Assembly: GCA_024704765.1 (NCBI GenBank)
Contig: JAKMXF010000342.1
Coordinates: 62,001 to 126,000, forward strand
From: Oopsacas minuta
Taxonomy: Eukaryota; Porifera; Hexactinellida; Lyssacinosida; Leucopsacidae
Direction: 5' to 3'
DNA: 64,000 nt
The position numbers were made by a program, and so were the translations under genes. Below are positions 58,117 to 64,000 of the stretch, piece after piece (position 1 is the first letter of the stretch; every line of letters starts with the position of its first letter). The notes beneath the pieces are model-generated. The model saw only the letters and a list, made by a program, of their open reading frames with translations, made no database searches and was not told the DNA's origin.

Positions 58117-60484
58117 ATACCTCGCTTAGAATAGGAAGCACTTTTGAAGATGGAATGAACACAATAACCGGCAATAAAGGACAAAGATTGAATGAGAGAA
58201 GTATCGAGTATGATTGGTGTCCCCTCTTCATTGACAACTCTGTTATAGGGGTCCTAATCGACTATATTGTCATCGCTAGATTCTTCCGAGATTGAAAATG
58301 ACTTTAAAAATTCTTTTAATGAGATTGAGCTCTCACCCGGAGTACTAGAGGAGAAAAACTTCAGAATTGCAGAAATCTTAAGTAATCTCTCACTTTGCAA
58401 AACTTGATAAAATATATCATTGTATTGGGCACCGCTCATCATTCGTTGAATCCCAAAGTGATGTTCAATTGCGTCGTTTTGAAGGAACGAACTAAGAACA
58501 TAGGCAAAACCACAGTTTTGGTAAGATGGTTGACTATCCCTTCAAGGACAATACAAGAATGGCGAAAACTGGTAAAGGTTTGCGCAGTGAGTTTTCCGTA
58601 CTTTTGGCTGTAAAGTTCTCCATACATCAACCCATTTCACAACATCTGAAAGAAATACAAACCGAATGTCATACACTGTAGTGGCATAGAAAGCTCGTCA
58701 TTTAGACGGATGTCTTTATTAGGTCTATTAATGTTGAAGATCTTCCATACCTTACAAATAAGGCTAATGAACTGACTGTTTCTGTAACTTGATCATATTT
58801 AAAAGCATGGACTGTTAAAGCTGCAGAGGTTGAGTCGTCAAATATGCGAAGTGTTAAATTGACATTTTGTCTTTCAAGGCTAGATGACCAGCAAGATTTG
58901 GCTGTTTTAGCGACAGAATTTTGCTCAAGTTTAAGGAGATTCCGAAGGTCTTGAAATGGTACCTTTAAAGTATCTTCGCAAAATACTAATGAAGGACAGC
59001 TAAACGTGTGATTAAAATCGATTTGATTTATCCAATTATTTCTACTGTTTTGATGATGTGGATAAAGACGAAGATAAGATACAGAGGTCTACAAGTGTCT
59101 AATGGTGAGGAACACAGGTTTAAAGATTGGAAGTAGGGGATAGTAACTTAACCAGATTCACAGTCAAAGGGTAGTTATCTATACAAACAACTTGAATTTG
59201 AAGATTGCAACTTTCTATATCCTTGTTCACTGCATGTGGAATAGGTAGTATTTGAGCTGCTGAAGATTTTGCGCAAGGTCGGAGTCGAACAACTGTAGAC
59301 CATTTTTTGCATAAACTTGATATCATAAATGCTAGAACTGTATTGGCTGCTTCGTTCTGTGTAGTCGAAGAGCCGAGTATTCTCCCACCTGTGTAAGATA
59401 ACTCTGATTTGACATGTATTTCATCCATATGTAATGTATCATTCCTTTCTTGGTTATTGAAATTAGCAGTAGAAGCCTTCAAATATGTTTGCAACTCACA
59501 CTCTAAGCCTATTGTTCCATAAAGACTACGTAGAGTTTTTGGGTGGGGAAATATTAAACAATTCAAAGACTGTAAGTAGCTATAGCAGGTAGAAGATATC
59601 AAATGTGATTTTAGAGCTAGCACCATTGTAACAACATTGTACCGTCTTCGATTTTTAGGAATTAGTGTATTCTTAAGCTGGCACAGTGGAAAGTTAACTG
59701 GGTTACAATTCTGAATATTTCTCTAGCATATCGTTCGAAGTTCCTATCTTCGAAATCGTACTTTCAATGTTAGAAGTAGCTTGGCGAATACAGTTTTCAA
59801 CAGGGTCCTTAGTGTATGCAGAAACCTTGCTGATGATGGTATCGATTTCTCGAATATCACTGGGATTGTGTATTGTGAGAGGAATTTGAATGTTTTGACA
59901 GAAGCCTGTAGGTGTTGAGGGGTCATTAATTCAAACATATGCTGGTAATATGTTTGTCTTTTGACAGCTTTAGCAAGTTAATAGACGTGTCATCTGAAAA
60001 CCATTTAACCCAAGAAGAAGGTAGTTCAAATTCTTCGAGTTTACATTTTTGCTCCCCTAATGATTTGACACCAAACTTACTATCCTCAGCTTTATGAAGA
60101 TCAAGGCTCTGTTCTAAGGCTTGAAAGAACAATTTACTCGCGATCTTCCCACGATCTAAATGTTCAGGCTTCGGGGATGGTGAGCTAAGATACTTAGGAC
60201 AACTGCGAAGAAGACAAGGTATAGCGTTCTTATGTAGAATTGATCGCCGAGAAATTTTCGTAATGAGCCATCAGGTTGAGGCATATCCATTTCAGTGATG
60301 ACATCTTCAGTACGAAAGTGATTAGAACAAACAAATACGCTTTTTAGATCTTTAATATCCTCCCTGTGCAGAGCGCGTAGGCATTTTCTCTAAGTTCAGC
60401 GTTTGAGGGTAATCTGAATACTGGTGTATATGGCTCCCCCGAATAATTACTCCGGCATCCAGGTGCAGAGCAAGTGTTAGGCAT

Positions 60485-62682
60485 CGAGGCTAATCAGTGA
60501 TGAAACAGAATTGCAGAATAAGATGAAATTGTAAAATCCTAAATAACGAAAGGCTTGGGAACATAATTTCGGGTTAATTATATATATACCTATATAAGAG
60601 ATGTGATTAAAACAGAATCTTGACAATTCAGATAATGTCAATTTTGCATGTTACTATTATGGATGAATTACAAAATACACTTTCAGTAATCCATGGTAGG
60701 TAATTCTATGCACCATAGTCAGGCCTTATATTACGTAGGTCACGGTGAGATGATTATTTCGCCTTCATTTTGATAATCCCTCTACCTATTTGAACATAAC
60801 TTTCATATTCCCAATCCATTATATATTACCCTTTCGATAAATTTCTTGGCATTTACGTTCGTTTCGTCGTCTTTCCCGAAATTTCGATTCACATGAGGGT
60901 TATTATTCTTCTTACCTCTTAATATACTTGTACTTTCCCAACATTAAATTGCAAGCAGTAGTGTCATACCCAGTTTTGGCATGTAACTGTGGTACCATTC
61001 CGCAGATTTTTGTACCTAATTTCTCAAGTATTGTTCTTAAGTCAACATATTTTCATAGTCTATTTTAATATACCTTCTCTGAGTGTTGAATACCGTGACA
61101 TGTCTTAAGCAGAATAAGAATATCTGTAACCTTGGCAATTATTAAGAACCTTCCTTGCTTTCGCTTCATTGTGATTGCAATTGATTATTCACTCAGTCCT
61201 TTCAATTTTCCAATTCTCCTGTTTGCGAGTGATTAGAATTTTTACTAAATTCTTACTTTCAGATCTTCTGACAAACGAACAGGCCAAGGCGAATCAAGTC
61301 GTCCTCGTTTTCAGAATTGAGGAAGAATTCAATCCAGTCTTTTCTTCGAAGCATTTCCTGGTCTACATTTTCTTGGTAAAATATACTTCATGCTTTCTCC
61401 CTTTGTCCATTTTGATGATTCTTTACTAATCTCATAGTTTATTATGTCAATTTGTGTGGTCTGTGAATCTTGAGGTGGAGTTGCGGATGCGAGTCCGCTA
61501 ATCAGTCAATCTCTATATGTTTCCATTGGTTTCACTGTATGGATCAGGGTCTTACCATCGATTATCCAGCGAGCCTTGTTCGGAAAGATGTTTGATGCTG
61601 AAACTGGTTCGTTAATCTAGAGATTTCCATAAAGCTGGCTTTGTCAGACTGTTGTAATGTCCCGTTCGGCGTTGTTTGACTCAAAGGTAAGTCTGTGATT
61701 CGACATGAGAAGGCCTCTTCTAACGAATTTGCCCTAGCACCAAGAATCCCAAAAGTTTTCCTGATATTCTTTAAGATGAAAGATTTATTTGGGCCTCTTT
61801 TTGCTTTAGCGACTCTTGATTCAACTTTACTCTCTTTTTTTTTATCGAATACACTCTTCTCCTAAGTCACTAGGCGTTTCTGTACAATCTCTTTGTACTA
61901 TCTGGAATCCTCAATTTTGGGTGCTGAGTTACCCCACATTCTCCTCTAAGCATGGACGGTTGAAACCCATTCAGTTGTTTCAACATTGGTGCTATACCCT
62001 GATCTAAATGTGCCAGCTGATCCTTTGGTTTCGCTATTGAAACTCATACTATATACAAGCAAGCACTACATATTTGCGCTTCGCATCTTGCAATACTTTG
62101 TGTCCTCGGGAACTTGGATTGTTGACGTACTATTTGTTAATGCTTTTATATATATCAAGTATTACAACGACTCTGACATTCGAATAGCTTTTCGATGGTC
62201 ACTATATATCGCATTCATCATAAACTCCACTTTATGTAGTACATGGTGAATAATGTAGCTGTATCTCTTTGCATCACGCAAGGTGCATTTTGTTTGCGAA
62301 AGATGTAAATTTTATATAACGAGTAGTCGGTGAATTTATGAATTTCAGTTTATCATTATTGAGAAAACGTATTTTTCTATATTTATACTTCATGTTTAGG
62401 ATAACACAGCCCTGCGGGAAAAAAAATTTTATTTGCTGATTGTTATTGCAAGACATTTTCTAATCCACATTTTAATTCTGATTTTGAAAAATGTTGTAAA
62501 ATATACGTATCACGTCTAGTTTTTTAGCAAAATTATTTTTAAATATTGGTATATTTATCGATGAATGCATGATACCTCTACAAGTAAAATAGTGAAAATC
62601 TGCCATTTATAAATTTTTACTAAGGATTACAATAAATTTTTATTGATAATATAATCTTAGTTAATAAATAAATTTGAATACA
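60485..62682. other. No gene recognised
   Basis: No convincing gene. A roughly 99-codon open stretch on the minus strand (61562-61861, no early ATG) and a short acceptor-like CAG near 61260 were noted without homology. Confidence 0.4.
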
Positions 62683-64000
62683 TTAGTCTGAATCAGGAGT
62701 AAATTTCCGTTTTTTTGACATTCAAGCATGAATAACATCAATACAATCTCTCTTGAGGCACCAGCAGTAATCAGCCATCATATGAACGCCCCACCTCCCT
62801 TGATATCGTGTTTCCATTGTTTTTATGTCTTGGTGGAATCGTTCACCTTGCTCCTCGGAAACAGCTCCAAGATTCTCTGGAAAATAGTCAATATGACTGT
62901 GAAGAAAGTGAACTTTTACACTCATATTGCAGCCGAGATTCTTGTAAGATTCAATCAACTCATTCACAAGTATTTATAATTAGGAGATTTCGTATTTCCC
63001 CAAGAAGTTTTTCATGACATTTACAAATGCATTCCATGCACATTTTTCTTTGCATATCATAGAATTTGAAAAATTATCATCTCGAACAAGTTGTCTTATC
63101 TGAGGACCGTCGAATATACCGGCTTTTCTTTTTTCATCACTTAGGTAGTAAAACTTCTCGGTAATATGTTTGAAACAATTTCCTTCTTTATCTAATGCCC
63201 TTACAAACTGTTTCATCAATCCTAATTTTATATGAAGTGGTGGAAGCAAAATCTTGAGAGGATCCACTAGAGGCTCGTGAATAATGTTCTTATCTCCAAC
63301 ATTTAGATTGGTTCTAGCTGGCCAGCTCTGTCTAGAATAGTGTTCGCTCTTTGCACGACTGTCCCATAAGCATAAAAAACAAGGGTATTTTGTATATCCT
63401 GATTGCTGTCACAAAAGAATGCATATGATTATTGAGTCACCACAGATTACCCAATTGTGCTGGTTATAATTAATTTTATGAAGCACAATTTTCATGTTAT
63501 CATATCGTTCCTTTAAACTTACTGAATGTCCAATTGGTATGGAACTAAATTTGTTGCCATTATGAAGTAGAACACATTTCAAACTTTGTTTTGAACTATC
63601 AATAAAGAGTCTCCAATCATTAGGTACATACGGACATCCAAGAGTATTAGCTAGCGGTGAAACATCATGACAAAACACAAATCCGTCTTCCATTATGAAA
63701 TATTTCAAAAATTCGATCTCTCTGTTCCTATATGAGTAAAATTTTGTTTCTGGGAGAAGCAAGTTTTTTTCTTTTAGCCTAGAACCTAACAACTCCGCAG
63801 ATTCTTTAGGTAAATCTAAATCACGTACCAAATCATTTAATTCAGACTGATTAAATAACTGTGGAGAATTAGAACGAGATAATACACACGGAATAAAATC
63901 CTCATCTTCTCTAATTAATGAATCTCTAGTTTCACAATCATCATTTTCCGAGATAACATCCAAATTAGTAAATTTTGGAACAGGTACATCAATAGAATGG
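62683..64000 (-). pseudogene. Multi-copy conserved arthropod-type gene, copy 2, cut by window end
   Basis: Homologue of the gene at 16712-19674, here in a single frame to the window edge. In order: NDWRLFIDSSKQSLKCVLLH, GHSVSLKERYDNMKIVLHK, WVICGDS, QQSGYTKYPCFLCLWDSRAK, LPPLHIKLGLMKQFVRALDK, FDGPQIRQLVRDDNF, NVMKNFLGKYE, CNMSVKVHFLHSHIDYFPEN, SEEQGERFHQDIKTMETRY and MMADYCWCLKRDC. The tail KKRKFTPDSD ends at 62683. Four in-frame stops occur: TGA at 63409-63411, TAA at 62980-62982 and 62974-62976, and TGA at 62722-62724, with no frameshift. Function is unknown to me. The Asp-containing DWRLFIDSS and CGD blocks might belong to a nuclease-like fold, but that is speculation. Confidence 0.8.

Larger units (their letters stand above)
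54297..60484 (-). pseudogene. THAP/P-type transposase, split by Transib B
   Basis: From ATG at 60484 the THAP finger opens MPNTCSAPGCRSNYSGEPYT and continues LHREDIKDLKSVFVCSNHFR in another frame. Then come ELPSSWVKWFSDD, the RNase H-like core MDEIHVKSELSYTGGRILGS (59440), VVCIDNYPLTVNLVKLLSPT, KLTAQTFTSFRHSC, and MMSGAQYN followed by SISLKEFLKSFSISEESSDD. Transib element B (54792-58116) interrupts it after SYSKRGI. Beyond it the same frame resumes and reaches DRGGLKWPSAPVLEAAIILW and FWRNKC...GWNILNKIIFSATNC. Other frameshifts and a TAA make it dead. It is the same subfamily as the copy at 35940. Confidence 0.85.

Noticed and set aside
61261-61378. Exon-like segment between TTTCAG and GTAAAA on the plus strand
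   Set aside because: Only one of three frames is open on that strand and the product is not recognised. The opposite strand is equally open.
61562-61861. Minus-strand open stretch of about 99 codons
   Set aside because: No early start codon, homology or splice context that I can defend. It could be chance, although its composition is protein-like.

Overview
The window is AT-rich animal nuclear DNA, dominated by DNA transposons and their relics. There is no bacterial gene layout, rRNA, tRNA or CRISPR array that I can see. The element mix is Tc1/mariner, hAT, P/THAP, Transib and a multi-copy conserved gene I associate with arthropod genomes. Together with one spliced exon of an ESRP/Fusilli-type gene, this suggests an arthropod-like metazoan such as a crustacean or chelicerate. 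Species cannot be fixed from the sequence.

Layout. 1-9.9 kb: mostly unannotatable DNA with two LINE reverse-transcriptase relics, a hAT C-terminal fragment and short repeats. 9.9-15.3 kb: a TA-flanked repeat holding a mariner relic, a THAP fragment, then two neighbouring DD37D Tc1/mariner-type elements. 15.4-23.7 kb: a block bounded by inverted repeats and containing a decayed conserved gene (split by a complete mariner) and a decayed THAP/P-type transposase gene; the right repeat carries a foldback insertion. 24-29 kb: a long-TIR MITE, the ESRP-like exon (minus strand), a TA-flanked MITE and a tandem repeat. 29.3-32.3 kb: Transib/RAG1-like element A. 34.4-38.5 kb: a third DD37D element and a P-type relic. 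40.3-41.6 kb: a nearly intact DD41D mariner. 42.4-43.2 kb: a large palindrome with a nested hAT-type MITE. 43.5-49.2 kb: two hAT elements (GTF2IRD2/ZBED-like). 51.9-53.2 kb: a mariner relic. 54.3-60.5 kb: a THAP/P-type gene split by Transib/RAG1-like element B. 62.7 kb to the end: a second copy of the conserved gene.

The main discovery candidate is the Transib/RAG1-like pair. Element B (54792-58116) has one uninterrupted 702-codon transposase with all RAG1-like catalytic landmarks, ends that begin with the exact RAG heptamer CACAGTG, and a 5-bp target duplication ATACC. Element A (29322-32256) is a frameshifted relative with duplication CTATA. In both, a second conserved block (TGGAARTW) lies 10 bp inside the heptamer at the gene-upstream end and 19 bp inside it at the downstream end. 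This short/long asymmetry recalls the 12/23 arrangement of V(D)J recombination signals. No RAG2-like gene is visible.

Host genes are scarce: only the ESRP-like exon is convincing, and 49596-49751 is a possible further exon. The mobile genes do not form a pathway. Their nesting gives a relative history: Transib B inside P, mariner inside the conserved gene, MITE inside the palindrome, foldback inside the repeat arm.
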